This document shows positions 20,463 through 29,976 of a stretch of 64,000 bases of DNA, piece after piece (the stretch's first letter is position 1; the number at the start of each line of letters is the position of its first letter). This DNA comes from an uncultured Cycloclasticus sp. Lineage in GTDB: Bacteria; Pseudomonadota; Gammaproteobacteria; Methylococcales; Cycloclasticaceae. Made by a program: the position numbers and the translations under genes. The stretch is taken from the NCBI GenBank assembly GCA_913060865.1, contig CAJXTU010000001.1:186001-250000 (forward strand), written 5' to 3'. A model generated the notes under the pieces. It was not told where the DNA came from and made no database searches. It was given only the letters and a program-made list of their open reading frames with translations.

Positions 20463-22157
20463 TTAGTTTAACGCAATGGTATCTTTGTGTAATAAAGAAC
20501 TAAAATTAATCATCTTTTTTCTCGCGTACGGTGAGCCAATCATACGTTTTCGAGTAACAAAGTTAGGGTTGAAAATACTGCGTGTTTGGTCATTACCTTT
20601 AAAATCTATACCTGCTAAATCAGCCCAGCTGTAGATGAAATCAGATGTTTGGTATGAGCGATTTAAGGTATTTTGAAGGCTTGGCATGGCGTGCTCTCTT
20701 TTCCATTCGGGAGATAACCAGGCCATAAATGGAATGGTATACATAGCCGGTGTCGGCTTGCCTTCATTTCTCCCGCAAAATAAATCAGCTTCGGTATCGT
20801 ATACCTCTTCACCGTGATCTGAGAAATAAACTAAAGAGCTATTTGATGATTTATTTTTTAATATATTAATTAAACTGGCGACAACATGATCGTTAAATAG
20901 TATCGCGTTATCGTAATCATTGTATTCCTCAGCATGTTCTTCTGGTACCCAATCGGGCATACCCGAGCGGTCATTAAATTGCTTGAAATTTTCTGGGTAG
21001 CGATAATTATACTTACGGTGCGTTCCTAATAAGTGAACGACAATAAATGTTGGGCCCTCAGTATCATCTATCGCTTTTTTAAAGGGCTCTAGAACATCAT
21101 CATCGAATTGGCCTGAATTCTGAACGCGATTATTATTTAAATAAACCTGTTGGTCAGCTTGTTGTGAAAACGTAAGAAGCAAGGTGTTACGTTTTGTTTG
21201 TGTTTGCTGATTGGTAATCCAAAGTGATTGATAGCCAGCTTGGCGCATCATATTCATCAGAGTTGGCTTGGTTAAGTAAGTATCAGGGTCTTGTTGGTCA
21301 GCAAAAGTAAGGACTTGTTGCAAGGCTTCAATGGTGGAGGGCCTTGGACTAATGACATCGGTATATGTCAGCAATTCACTGCGCATATTATCTAACTGAG
21401 GGGTTGTCTTGCGGGGGTAGCCGTATAGGCTCATTCTTTGGGAATTAGTCGACTCCCCTATAACAAGCACCATTGTTTGTTTGTTATTTGTGTGAGCAAA
21501 GTTATCTAGAGGGGGTACTCGGGTACTTTCAGCTAGTTGCTTATTCATCGCATCTAGGACTTTTGTGTATTTAAAATACCCAGCAATCATATTCCAGGGT
21601 GCCGCAGGCTCAATGTGATCTTGCAATGATTTAACGGAATGCTCCCAACTATTTCCATAAACGATCAGCGGCTTTAAAAAACCGCCTCCAAATAGCAGTG
21701 AAATAACACAAATAGTGATGGTCTTATTTAGTCTAGGCAAATACACGGGCGATAATTGATGCCAAAGGTAAGCGCCAATGGTGGCGTGAGCTATAACCAG
21801 TATGACAATTGTGGAGTCAATATATGACTCTATAAACTCCTTACTTTCGGAGAGATTTGATTCAAATATGATAAAGAGTACGCTTTGCGAAAAATCTTGC
21901 CCGTAAATATAAAAATAACTAAGGCTGACGAGTGAGGCAGGCCAAATTAAAAGTCCAATAATGGCTGAAATTTTGCGTGTATATTGTGGCCATATTAAAG
22001 CGGGAATGATCCAAAGGGTCGATACTAACAGCGCCTGCCTAATGCCAACCGTGTTTGACATCCCCGCTGCATAAATAAGAATTTGAGTTAACCCAGAGAA
22101 GTAAAAGAAATACAGATACAGCTTACCCAACGATTTCCAGCTAAAATTTTGTGCCAT
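20463..22157 (-). CDS. phosphoethanolamine transferase (EptA/CptA-type)
   Basis: The 564-residue protein has five N-terminal transmembrane helices (to about residue 175) and a periplasmic sulfatase-fold domain. Key parts are VIGESTNSQRMSLYGYPRKT near residue 235, with the nucleophilic Ser/Thr position of GEST, the substrate-side segment LLGTHRKYNYRYP, and the metal-binding YFSDHGEEVYD near 440. The wording of the GEST block resembles CptA, which modifies lipopolysaccharide core, more than EptA. The exact acceptor (lipid A or core) cannot be settled from sequence. It is upstream of dgkA. Confidence 0.9.
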   Translation of the reverse strand: MAQNFSWKSLGKLYLYFFYFSGLTQILIYAAGMSNTVGIRQALLVSTLWIIPALIWPQYTRKISAIIGLLIWPASLVSLSYFYIYGQDFSQSVLFIIFESNLSESKEFIESYIDSTIVILVIAHATIGAYLWHQLSPVYLPRLNKTITICVISLLFGGGFLKPLIVYGNSWEHSVKSLQDHIEPAAPWNMIAGYFKYTKVLDAMNKQLAESTRVPPLDNFAHTNNKQTMVLVIGESTNSQRMSLYGYPRKTTPQLDNMRSELLTYTDVISPRPSTIEALQQVLTFADQQDPDTYLTKPTLMNMMRQAGYQSLWITNQQTQTKRNTLLLTFSQQADQQVYLNNNRVQNSGQFDDDVLEPFKKAIDDTEGPTFIVVHLLGTHRKYNYRYPENFKQFNDRSGMPDWVPEEHAEEYNDYDNAILFNDHVVASLINILKNKSSNSSLVYFSDHGEEVYDTEADLFCGRNEGKPTPAMYTIPFMAWLSPEWKREHAMPSLQNTLNRSYQTSDFIYSWADLAGIDFKGNDQTRSIFNPNFVTRKRMIGSPYARKKMINFSSLLHKDTIALN

Positions 22158-22243
22158 TAACTTAATGCCTAGAATTGAAAATGATTCTAGTACTTTATGA
22201 AATGAAGCTTAAGAAAGCCTTAAATTAGCGGATCGTCAAATTA

Positions 22244-22279
22244 AGTAGAGTACGTAAATAAATATTTACGTACTCTACT
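22244..22279. repeat. perfect 17-bp inverted repeat
   Basis: The arms AGTAGAGTACGTAAATA and TATTTACGTACTCTACT are exactly complementary with a 2-nt AA centre. It lies between the carboxylesterase stop (22311) and the phosphoethanolamine transferase start (22157), both on the minus strand. It could be a terminator for the esterase, though no strong T-run follows, or an operator for the transferase gene. Confidence 0.75.
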
Positions 22280-22310
22280 GAGAAGGCATGACGTAAGGTT
22301 GGGTAGTTTG

Positions 22311-22982
22311 TTAAGTTAGCACGCTAGCTAACCAATGCTTGATATCTTGAATTTCTTTTGGACATACGGCGTGTTCCATAGGGTAGCTATTCCAGTCTAC
22401 CGAGTAGCCTGACTCTTCAAGGAATCGTTTAGATGACTCTGCTTGCTCAATGGGTATAACAGGGTCGTGATCTCCGTGCCCATAAAAGATAGGGATTGCG
22501 CCGTTACCGCTTTGCTCGGCAGTTGGTAATGTGTCGCGCATCGGGATGTAGGTTGAAAGGGCCATAATGCCGGCAAGTGTTTCAGGGAATCGAATCCCCG
22601 CATCAATAGCAATAACGCCACCTTGTGAGAACCCAGCAAGCACAATTTTAGAGGGCTCAATACCCGTTGCGATTTCATCATTGATCATATCAGTGATGGT
22701 TTTACTAGAAGCAACAATGCCAGAGCTGTCAGCTCGTTTCATTAAATCCATTTCAGTAATGTCATACCATGCAGGCATAACAGCACCACCATTGATAGTG
22801 ACTGGGGTCATCGGTGCATGAGGAAAAACAAAGCGAATACCTAATTCATCCTGCAGGCCTAATTCGGGCACGATAGGGGCGAAATCGTTGCCACTAGCAC
22901 CGAGGCCATGTAACCAAATGACGGCGCAGCGAATAGGTGTGTTTGGATTGGATATAATGGCGGGAAGGCGAGTAGCTAGCAT
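22311..22982 (-). CDS. carboxylesterase/phospholipase (alpha/beta hydrolase)
   Basis: The 223-residue protein belongs to the acyl-protein-thioesterase-like carboxylesterase family. It has VIWLHGLGASGNDF near the N-terminus, the nucleophile elbow GFSQGG, the Asp in YGHGDHDPVIPI and the His in PMEHAVCPKEI. Together these form a complete Ser-Asp-His triad. The ATG at 22982 gives the family-typical N-terminus. A TTG at 23027 would add 15 residues. Likely substrates are short-chain esters or lysophospholipids. Confidence 0.92.
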   Translation of the reverse strand: MLATRLPAIISNPNTPIRCAVIWLHGLGASGNDFAPIVPELGLQDELGIRFVFPHAPMTPVTINGGAVMPAWYDITEMDLMKRADSSGIVASSKTITDMINDEIATGIEPSKIVLAGFSQGGVIAIDAGIRFPETLAGIMALSTYIPMRDTLPTAEQSGNGAIPIFYGHGDHDPVIPIEQAESSKRFLEESGYSVDWNSYPMEHAVCPKEIQDIKHWLASVLT

Positions 22983-23082
22983 GGCGATTAATTCAGTTGG
23001 TTTCTTAAAAGGATTAGAGTATGCCAAAAAATGCCAAACGTTTATACTGCCGACTATCGAAATAATACAAAAGGATGCAAAA

Positions 23083-23202
23083 ATGGCGCGTTTGTTAAAA
23101 GTAGTGCTAATTTGTGGTTTAGTCGCCGTATCATTGGGTTGTGGGCAAAAAGGGCCGTTATATATGCCAAGCCAACAAGTTGCTCAAGAAGCAGGTTTGT
23201 AA
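23083..23202 (+). CDS. lptM: LptM-type small lipoprotein
   Basis: This 39-residue peptide has a lipoprotein signal and a lipobox LGCG with the lipidated Cys at residue 20. The conserved CGQKGPLYMP that follows is characteristic of LptM (YifL/LppL). In E. coli, LptM helps the LPS translocon LptD mature. It abuts lysA with no gap, the usual Pseudomonas arrangement. It has an AAGGA ribosome binding site just upstream. Confidence 0.92.
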   Translation: MARLLKVVLICGLVAVSLGCGQKGPLYMPSQQVAQEAGL

Positions 23203-24474
23203 ATGGATCATTTTCAGTACCGCGATAACCAGCTTTGTGCGGAAAATGTTGCTGTTCCCAATATTGTTGAGCAATTTGGCACCCCCACTTACGTTTATTC
23301 TAGGGCCACCATAGAGCGGCATTGGAAGGCGTTTGATCAGGCATTCGAAGGCCGTCCACATCTAATTTGTTATGCTGTTAAAGCGAATTCAAATATTGCC
23401 GTACTAAATGTGCTAGCACGTTTAGGTTCAGGCTTTGATATTGTCTCGGTGGGTGAGCTTGAGCGTGTTTTGAAAGCGGGTGGGCAAGCCGAAAAAATTG
23501 TTTTTTCAGGGGTCGGTAAACGTCACGATGAAATTCGTCGTGCATTAGAGGTTGGTATTCGTTGTTTTAACGTTGAGGTGTCAACAGAGCTCGATAGAAT
23601 CAACGATATTGCCGGTGAAATGGGCGTAGTGGCTAATATTTCCATCCGCGTTAACCCAGATGTGGATGCGCAAACGCACCCGTATATTTCAACAGGCTTA
23701 AAAGAAAATAAGTTTGGCTTAGCGATTGAAACGGCGTTTTCTGAATATCAGCGTGCTAATGAGTTAGCGAACTTAAATGTGGTGGGTTTAGATTGCCATA
23801 TTGGTTCTCAGCTCACCGAGGTGACGCCGTTTGTGGACGCACTTGACCGTGTATTGAGCTTATTGGCGCGACTAGAGAGCGTGGGTATTACTATTGAACA
23901 CCTAGATTTAGGCGGCGGCTTGGGTATTTGCTACCGAGATGAGCAGCCGCCTTTGCCAGCAGATTATGTAAAAGCCTTGTATGAAAAGTTAGCTGATTTA
24001 CCTTACGAAATTTTATTAGAACCCGGTCGTGCGATCGCGGGTAACGCCGGTATTTTGGTCACCAAAGTGGAATACATTAAGCCGACAGAAGACAAGCAAT
24101 TTGCCATTGTTGATGCAGCGATGAATGACTTGATGCGCCCTGCCTTATATCAAGCTTGGCAAAATATTGTCCCGGTTGATTTAAATTCAACAGCGCAAGA
24201 AGATTGTTATGACATCGTGGGCCCCGTATGTGAAACGGGAGACTTCTTGGGTAAAGATAGAACCTTAGCCATTGAGGAAGGTGATTTGTTGGCCGTACGG
24301 TCTGCGGGTGCTTATGGTTTTACGATGAGTTCAAATTACAACTCCCGGCCCAGTGTTGCTGAAGTGATGGTAGATGGAGAGCAGCTTCACTTGATCGGTT
24401 CGCGGCAAAGCGTTGAGAGTTTATGGCAAAATGAGTCTTTATTACCCAGTGATAGCGAGGAAGTGGGTTGTTAA
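23203..24474 (+). CDS. lysA: diaminopimelate decarboxylase
   Basis: The 423-residue PLP enzyme makes lysine from meso-diaminopimelate. It has the PLP-binding Lys in ICYAVKANSN, then HIGSQ, the glycine-rich LDLGGGLGICY, EPGRAIAGNAG, and the substrate-binding VGPVCETGDFLG and SAGAYGFTMSSNYNSRP. The ATG immediately follows the lptM stop, and the 3' end overlaps dapF by 7 nt. No lysine riboswitch was seen upstream. Confidence 0.98.
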   Translation: MDHFQYRDNQLCAENVAVPNIVEQFGTPTYVYSRATIERHWKAFDQAFEGRPHLICYAVKANSNIAVLNVLARLGSGFDIVSVGELERVLKAGGQAEKIVFSGVGKRHDEIRRALEVGIRCFNVEVSTELDRINDIAGEMGVVANISIRVNPDVDAQTHPYISTGLKENKFGLAIETAFSEYQRANELANLNVVGLDCHIGSQLTEVTPFVDALDRVLSLLARLESVGITIEHLDLGGGLGICYRDEQPPLPADYVKALYEKLADLPYEILLEPGRAIAGNAGILVTKVEYIKPTEDKQFAIVDAAMNDLMRPALYQAWQNIVPVDLNSTAQEDCYDIVGPVCETGDFLGKDRTLAIEEGDLLAVRSAGAYGFTMSSNYNSRPSVAEVMVDGEQLHLIGSRQSVESLWQNESLLPSDSEEVGC

Positions 24475-25295
24475 TTAATTTCAGTAAAATGCACGGCCTC
24501 GGTAATGATTTTGTCGTTATTGATGCGGTAAACCAAACGATTGATTTATCTGCTACGGTGATTAAAGCATTAGCAGATAGACATTATGGCGTTGGGTTTG
24601 ATCAGCTTCTGCTTGTGCAACGAGCCACAGGTGCAGCAGACTTTCGTTACGTTATCTACAATGCAGACGGTAGTGAAGTTTCTCAATGTGGCAATGGCGC
24701 GCGTTGTTTTGCGCTATTTGTAACCCTAAAAGGCTTGACTGATAAACGTTCAATTCGAGTGGAAACGGGCGCAGGTGATCTGCTTCTGACAATCAATTCG
24801 GATAACCAAGTCATGGTGGATATGGGTGTTCCTCGTTTGGAACCCGCGAGTATTCCCTTATTGGTTGACCAGCAAAAATTGCAATATGCCGTTGATGTGG
24901 GTGGTCATCATATTGAGTTTACTGCATTGTCGATGGGTAACCCGCATGCGGTGATCCAAGTAGATAACATCAAGACCGCAGCGGTTGAAAAAATTGGCGC
25001 AGCGATGGAAAGTCACCCTGTTTTTCCAGAAAGGGCCAATATTGGTTTTAGTGAAATAACCGGAAAGTCCAGTCTTTCGTTGCGTGTTTTCGAGCGTGGC
25101 GCGGGTGAAACATTAGCCTGTGGAAGTGGTGCCTGTGCTGCCGCCGTTGCAGGTATTCAACTGGGAAAACTGACCTCACCTGTAACGGTCGGCTTAAGGG
25201 GCGGTGAACTCATTATCGATTGGAAAGGTGAAGGTCAACCGGTGCTAATGACGGGACCTGCAACATTTGTGTTTGATGGTATGATTGAAGTATGA
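24468..25295 (+). CDS. dapF: diaminopimelate epimerase
   Basis: The 275-residue product starts INFSKMHGLGNDFVVID and has both catalytic cysteines, in GSEVSQCGNGARCFA and ETLACGSGACAAAV. It interconverts LL- and meso-diaminopimelate for lysine and peptidoglycan. The start is most likely the TTG at 24468, because the only nearby ATG (inside SKMHG) would remove conserved N-terminal residues. It overlaps lysA, and its stop overlaps the next gene by 4 nt (ATGA). Confidence 0.97.
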   Translation: MLINFSKMHGLGNDFVVIDAVNQTIDLSATVIKALADRHYGVGFDQLLLVQRATGAADFRYVIYNADGSEVSQCGNGARCFALFVTLKGLTDKRSIRVETGAGDLLLTINSDNQVMVDMGVPRLEPASIPLLVDQQKLQYAVDVGGHHIEFTALSMGNPHAVIQVDNIKTAAVEKIGAAMESHPVFPERANIGFSEITGKSSLSLRVFERGAGETLACGSGACAAAVAGIQLGKLTSPVTVGLRGGELIIDWKGEGQPVLMTGPATFVFDGMIEV

Positions 25296-25996
25296 GTGAG
25301 CAACAAAAATTAGCAACAACAAGTTTAACGGCGCAGCAGGTTCGTGAGTATTTGCTTCAAACACCTGATTTTTATCAGCAGTACCCTGAATTACTGGACG
25401 ATATTCAGGTGGCTGATAAGCGGAGTGGGGTGGTTTCTTTAACGATGCGACAACTCGCTGTATTGCGTGACAAAAATGGTAAGTTGCAACAGCAGTTGGA
25501 AGGCTTATTGGCGATAGCACGTGAAAATGACGCTTTATTTGGGCGTATGCAGCAATTAACAACCGCATTGATTGATGCGCGTTGTGTTGAGGATGTGTTT
25601 GCAACATTGGATGACACGTTAAGAGATTGTTTCAGTGCTGATTTCTTTTCCATTCGCTTGATTCAAGGCGAAGGTGAGCTGGGGTTTCCTATTAGTAACG
25701 TTGTTTGGCAAACTGACGATGTTCAATTGGATCACTTTAAGCGCTTATTTGACTCGCAAAAAATAAAATGTGGCCTCCCTACTCACGCACAGGCAGAAGC
25801 CTTATTTAGTGAGCAAGCAAACGAGGTTAAATCGGCTGCTTTAATTCCTTTGAAAATTGGTCAGCAAGATGGTTTGTTGGCAATAGGTAGTAAAGATACC
25901 GATCGTTTTCACCCAACCATGGGAACCTTATTTTTAACCCATCTGGGTGAGCTGGTTGCAAAACGGCTTCATTCATTGCAACCAGTTAACGAGTAA
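25292..25996 (+). CDS. DUF484 family protein
   Basis: This 234-residue protein has the DUF484 layout: an N-terminal helical segment (VREYLLQTPDFYQQYPELL), a short coiled coil (NGKLQQQLEGLLAIARENDALF) and a GAF-like domain ending in ALIPLKIGQQDGLLAIGSKD. DUF484 genes sit between dapF and xerC in many gammaproteobacteria. The function is not established, and a sensory GAF role is an inference. It is translationally coupled to dapF. Confidence 0.9.
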   Translation: MSEQQKLATTSLTAQQVREYLLQTPDFYQQYPELLDDIQVADKRSGVVSLTMRQLAVLRDKNGKLQQQLEGLLAIARENDALFGRMQQLTTALIDARCVEDVFATLDDTLRDCFSADFFSIRLIQGEGELGFPISNVVWQTDDVQLDHFKRLFDSQKIKCGLPTHAQAEALFSEQANEVKSAALIPLKIGQQDGLLAIGSKDTDRFHPTMGTLFLTHLGELVAKRLHSLQPVNE

Positions 25997-25998
25997 TC

Positions 25999-26907
25999 AT
26001 GGATAAACCTGCTGTTGATATTTGCCAGCAGTTTTTAGACGTTCTAAAGGTAGAGCGCCAACTCTCTCCTAATACATTAAGTGCGTACGAACGAGATTTA
26101 TCTCAATTAGTAAGCTATTGCAGTGAGCAGGGTTTAAATGCGTGGCCTGAATTAACGAGTCATCAGGTTCGAGGGTTTATAGCCGAACGACACCGGCAAG
26201 GTTTAGGTAGTCGAAGTCTACAACGAGAGTTATCAGCCTGCCGAAGCTTTTTCGCTTACCTAATTAAAATTAAAATACTTCCTAACAACCCAGCGGGGGG
26301 TATTCGAGCGCCAAAAGCGGCAAAAAGTTTGCCAAACATGTTGGATGTCGATCAAATTCATGGTCTTTTAGAGGTTGAGCCTTCAGGCCCATTGGAAAGC
26401 CGTGATTTAGCGATGTGGGAATTGCTTTATTCATCGGGCCTACGCGTGAGTGAATTAGCTAATATAAATTTAATGGATATCGATTTAAGTGGGAAGACCA
26501 TACACGTGGTTAGTGGCAAGGGGAAAAAATCGAGGTTGTTACCTATAGGAAGTAAGGCAATTAGCGCTATTCATGCTTGGCTGTCTGTACGAACACAGTT
26601 CGATATAATGGATGAAATGGCGTTGTTTGTTGGAAAAAGGGGCGCGCGTTTAACCACAAGAGCCATTCAGTCTCGTTTAGAACGCTGGAGGAAGCGTCAA
26701 GGTCGGCAAGGGCGGTTGTACCCACATATGCTGAGGCACTCATTTGCTAGCCATATGTTGGAATCGAGCCAAGATTTAAGAGCCGTTCAAGAGCTCTTAG
26801 GTCATAGCAATATCAGTACGACACAAGTTTATACTCACTTAGACTTTCAGCATTTAGCGTCGGTGTATGATCAAGCGCATCCAAGAGCAAAGCAGAAAAA
26901 GAAGTAA
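25999..26907 (+). CDS. xerC: tyrosine recombinase XerC
   Basis: The 302-residue protein is a full-length site-specific recombinase. The catalytic Arg lies in YSSGLRVSELA, the Lys in VSGKGKKSRLLP, the HxxR in HMLRHSFASHML, and the second His and nucleophilic Tyr in ELLGHSNISTTQVYTHLD. With XerD it resolves chromosome dimers at dif during division. No dif-like site was noticed nearby. Synteny with lysA-dapF-DUF484 favours XerC rather than a phage integrase. Confidence 0.96.
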   Translation: MDKPAVDICQQFLDVLKVERQLSPNTLSAYERDLSQLVSYCSEQGLNAWPELTSHQVRGFIAERHRQGLGSRSLQRELSACRSFFAYLIKIKILPNNPAGGIRAPKAAKSLPNMLDVDQIHGLLEVEPSGPLESRDLAMWELLYSSGLRVSELANINLMDIDLSGKTIHVVSGKGKKSRLLPIGSKAISAIHAWLSVRTQFDIMDEMALFVGKRGARLTTRAIQSRLERWRKRQGRQGRLYPHMLRHSFASHMLESSQDLRAVQELLGHSNISTTQVYTHLDFQHLASVYDQAHPRAKQKKK

Positions 26908-26917
26908 GGTTTACGCC

Positions 26918-27580
26918 TTAGTCTGGTTTTGGTAGCTTCCCATCCGATGGCTTGCTTAAGATGTCTTCGTCACTGGACGCACCAAACAGCTTGCCTAAAA
27001 ATTTAAAAACGCGCTTTATCCCACGCCATAACTTTGGTAATGCCCAAATCATTAACAAGATGAATAAAACCAAGCCTACAACAAAGAAAGCAGGGTGTTG
27101 AATAGAAGCCCAAACGCCAGCAAAAACAGCGATATCTTCCATAATGGACGCGGTCCAGTTGGTGAATGGTTCAGGCGAAGTGTTGATTAAGGCTCGACTG
27201 CCGGCTTTAGTTGCGTGTGTTGCAGCGGCTAAGCCACCACCAACAATGGCAGCAGCAATTTCAGCGGCGGGACCAATGTCGCCGATAGCACCCGCAGCTA
27301 GCATTGCGCCAGCAGGAATTCTCACGAAGGTGTGGAGGGTGTCCCATCCGGTATCAACGCCGGGCACTTTATCCGCAAAAAACTCAACAGCGTACATCAG
27401 CCCCGCAGCTGTCATCACCAATGGGTCGGCAACAATCATAAGGTCGGGCGGTAAATCAATATTACCGGTGTGCGCCAAGTAACCTAACATTAGAAGGGTC
27501 GCGTACAAATTTATACCGCTGCCCCAAGCAGCGCCCATGCTAAGAGCTAATGTTTGAGAAATCTGGTTTAGTTCATCCAC
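26918..27580 (-). CDS. DUF4126-like membrane protein
   Basis: This 220-residue protein is hydrophobic and glycine/alanine-rich, with several membrane segments (MGAAWGSGINLYATLLMLGY; AAAIVGGGLAAATHATKAGSR; FFVVGLVLFILLMIWALPK) and a charged C-tail. It resembles DUF4126 proteins of unknown function. I choose the GTG at 27580 because an AGGGAG ribosome binding site lies 8 bp upstream. It is convergent with xerC. Confidence 0.7.
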   Translation of the reverse strand: MDELNQISQTLALSMGAAWGSGINLYATLLMLGYLAHTGNIDLPPDLMIVADPLVMTAAGLMYAVEFFADKVPGVDTGWDTLHTFVRIPAGAMLAAGAIGDIGPAAEIAAAIVGGGLAAATHATKAGSRALINTSPEPFTNWTASIMEDIAVFAGVWASIQHPAFFVVGLVLFILLMIWALPKLWRGIKRVFKFLGKLFGASSDEDILSKPSDGKLPKPD

Positions 27581-27716
27581 GATAATCACTCCCTGTTTTG
27601 TTCTCAAATAAGAATATCATAAGTTAAATGAATAGCGACTAAACAAACGTGGTGAACACGCTAAGGGGTGAATATTGTGTAAAATGTAGGGTCAACAGTT
27701 AAAGTGAGAGATTAAC

Positions 27717-28265
27717 GTGGATTTTAGAGGGACAACGATTGTTTCAGTACGGCGCGGTAATAGCGTTGTGATTGGGGGTGATGGGCAGGTAACACTGGGC
27801 AATACCATTATGAAAGGAAATGCTAGAAAAGTTCGTAAGCTAGCCAGTGGTGATGTGATAGCAGGCTTTGCCGGGGCGACAGCCGATGCGTTTACCTTAT
27901 TTGAACGCTTTGAAGGTATGCTTGAAAAGCATCATGGTAATTTGACAAGAGCAGCAGTTGAAATGGCGAAAGATTGGCGTACAGATCGCATGTTACGTAA
28001 ATTAGAAGCCTTACTAGCCATTGCTGATAGTAAAGACTCGTTGATTATCTCCGGTAATGGCGATGTTATTCAGCCTGAGCAAGATCTGATTGCTATTGGT
28101 TCTGGCGGCCCTTTCGCACAATCGGCGGCGAAAGCGTTATTAGAAAACACTGAATTGAGTGCCCGTGACATTGTAGAAAAATCACTGAACATCGCGGGTG
28201 ATATCTGTATTTATACAAACCACAATCAAACGATTGAAGAATTAACGTCCGAGGAAAGAACGTAA
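27717..28265 (+). CDS. hslV: ATP-dependent protease subunit HslV
   Basis: The 182-residue product is the proteolytic core of the HslVU (ClpQY) protease. A GTG start encodes MDFRG ahead of [10 protein letters not shown]. The Thr at residue 6 should be the catalytic N-terminal nucleophile once the short propeptide is removed. Typical blocks are [11 protein letters not shown] and [18 protein letters not shown]. It lies one base before hslU. Confidence 0.97.
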   Translation: MDFRGTTIVSVRRGNSVVIGGDGQVTLGNTIMKGNARKVRKLASGDVIAGFAGATADAFTLFERFEGMLEKHHGNLTRAAVEMAKDWRTDRMLRKLEALLAIADSKDSLIISGNGDVIQPEQDLIAIGSGGPFAQSAAKALLENTELSARDIVEKSLNIAGDICIYTNHNQTIEELTSEERT

Positions 28266-28266
28266 C

Positions 28267-29589
28267 ATGAGCCAGATGACACCGAAAGAAATCGTGCATG
28301 AACTTGATAAGCATATTGTTGGACAAAATGCTGCAAAAAGAGCCGTTGCTATTGCACTAAGAAACCGTTGGAGACGCGGGCAAGTATCAGATAGCTTGCG
28401 TGGTGAAATTACACCAAAAAACATTTTGATGATTGGCCCAACGGGTGTTGGTAAAACTGAAATTGCCCGCCGTTTAGCGACCTTAGCGAAAGCCCCATTT
28501 ATAAAAATAGAAGCGACTAAGTTTACCGAAGTAGGTTACGTGGGCCGCGATGTTGACTCTATTGTACGTGATCTTGCCGATATTGCCGTTAAAATGACGC
28601 GCGAAGTTGAAATGGAAAAGGTGAAGCGAAGAGCTGAAGATGCAGCAGAGGATAGAGTTCTAGATATTCTATTACCGCGTGCAGAGGGTTCAGACTCTAA
28701 CGATACATCAGGTGATGCAACGCGCCAGAAATTCCGTAAAAAATTACGTGAAGGAGACTTAGACGATAAAGAAGTTGAAGTGGAAATTACTGCGCCGAGT
28801 GTCGGTGTGGAAATTATGGCCCCCCCTGGTATGGAAGAAATGACTAACCAATTGCAAGGGATGTTTCAGAACATGTCGGGCGAAAAAAAGAAAAAACGTA
28901 AGATGGCCATTAAACATGCGTTAGTGGCAATGACCGAAGAAGAAGCGAGCAAGCTGGTTAACGAGGAAGAGTTAAAGCACAAAGCGATAGAGAACCTTGA
29001 GCAAACGGGTATCGTTTTTTTAGATGAGCTAGATAAAGTTTGTAAGCGTGGGGACAGCGGCGGTGCAGATGTATCTCGCGATGGTGTTCAACGTGATTTA
29101 TTACCGCTGGTTGAAGGCAGCACGGTAACCACTAAGTACGGCCCTGTGAAAACAGACCATATTTTGTTTATTGCATCAGGTGCTTTCCATGTGTCCAAGC
29201 CATCGGATTTAATTCCTGAACTGCAAGGCCGTTTCCCTATTCGAGTTGAATTAGATGCGCTAGTGGCAGCGGATTTTGTGCGGATTTTAACCGAGCCGGA
29301 TGCCTCCTTAACGGAACAATATGCGGCGTTATTGGAAACAGAGGATGTTAACCTCCAATTCACCGAAGACGGTATTGCGCGTATTGCAGAAATAGCATGG
29401 CAAGTGAATGAAGGTACCGAAAATATTGGTGCTCGTCGTTTACACACTATTTTGGAGCGATTACTAGATGAGATCTCATTTAAAGCACCGTCTGGTTCGC
29501 ATGTGGATGAAGTTATTGATGCGGCCTATGTGGATGCTCATTTAGCTGAACTCGCGTCTGATGAAGATTTGTCGCGTTATATTTTGTAG
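28267..29589 (+). CDS. hslU: HslU unfoldase ATPase
   Basis: The 440-residue AAA+ ATPase has the Walker [16 protein letters not shown] near residue 58, Walker [10 protein letters not shown] near 250, and the pore-loop region with [12 protein letters not shown]. The intermediate I-domain (about 110-230) and the C-terminal ISxxxxRYIL-type tail ([10 protein letters not shown]), which docks into HslV, are both present. It unfolds proteins and feeds them to HslV. It forms an operon with hslV. Confidence 0.98.
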   Translation: MSQMTPKEIVHELDKHIVGQNAAKRAVAIALRNRWRRGQVSDSLRGEITPKNILMIGPTGVGKTEIARRLATLAKAPFIKIEATKFTEVGYVGRDVDSIVRDLADIAVKMTREVEMEKVKRRAEDAAEDRVLDILLPRAEGSDSNDTSGDATRQKFRKKLREGDLDDKEVEVEITAPSVGVEIMAPPGMEEMTNQLQGMFQNMSGEKKKKRKMAIKHALVAMTEEEASKLVNEEELKHKAIENLEQTGIVFLDELDKVCKRGDSGGADVSRDGVQRDLLPLVEGSTVTTKYGPVKTDHILFIASGAFHVSKPSDLIPELQGRFPIRVELDALVAADFVRILTEPDASLTEQYAALLETEDVNLQFTEDGIARIAEIAWQVNEGTENIGARRLHTILERLLDEISFKAPSGSHVDEVIDAAYVDAHLAELASDEDLSRYIL

Positions 29590-29596
29590 GTAAAAA

Positions 29597-29953
29597 ATGG
29601 TCACTATTACAGATTTAGTACTCAATCAAAAAGACAGGATATTGTCGTTAAGTTTTGACGACGGTAGAACAATAGAACTCAGCTGCGAGTATTTGCGCGT
29701 GTTTTCGCCATCGGCTGAAGTCCGCGGGCATGGCCCCGGTCAAGAAGTATTACAAGTGGGCAAAGAAAACGTCAATATCGTCGCCATTGAGCCAGTGGGT
29801 AATTATGCCGTTCGGCTAGTGTTTAGCGATGAGCACGATACAGGCTTATACGCATGGCCATTTTTAATTGAGTTGGCTGAGAAAAAAGCTGAGAACTGGC
29901 AGGATTATTTGGATAGACTTGAAGCTGCAGGTCATCAGAGAGACGCTTCGTAA
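29597..29953 (+). CDS. DUF971 domain protein
   Basis: This 118-residue protein is a stand-alone DUF971 domain ([29 protein letters not shown] pattern, then [21 protein letters not shown]). The same domain is found at the N-terminus of gamma-butyrobetaine hydroxylase. It is often encoded between hslU and ubiE in gammaproteobacteria. No enzymatic residues are evident, and its role is unknown. Confidence 0.88.
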   Translation: MVTITDLVLNQKDRILSLSFDDGRTIELSCEYLRVFSPSAEVRGHGPGQEVLQVGKENVNIVAIEPVGNYAVRLVFSDEHDTGLYAWPFLIELAEKKAENWQDYLDRLEAAGHQRDAS

Positions 29954-29976
29954 ACCAACATTTTAAAGGATTAGTT

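Noticed and set aside
22570-22600. tRNA-like TCGAATCCCCG motif
   Set aside because: It lies inside the carboxylesterase coding sequence, and no cloverleaf can be drawn around it.
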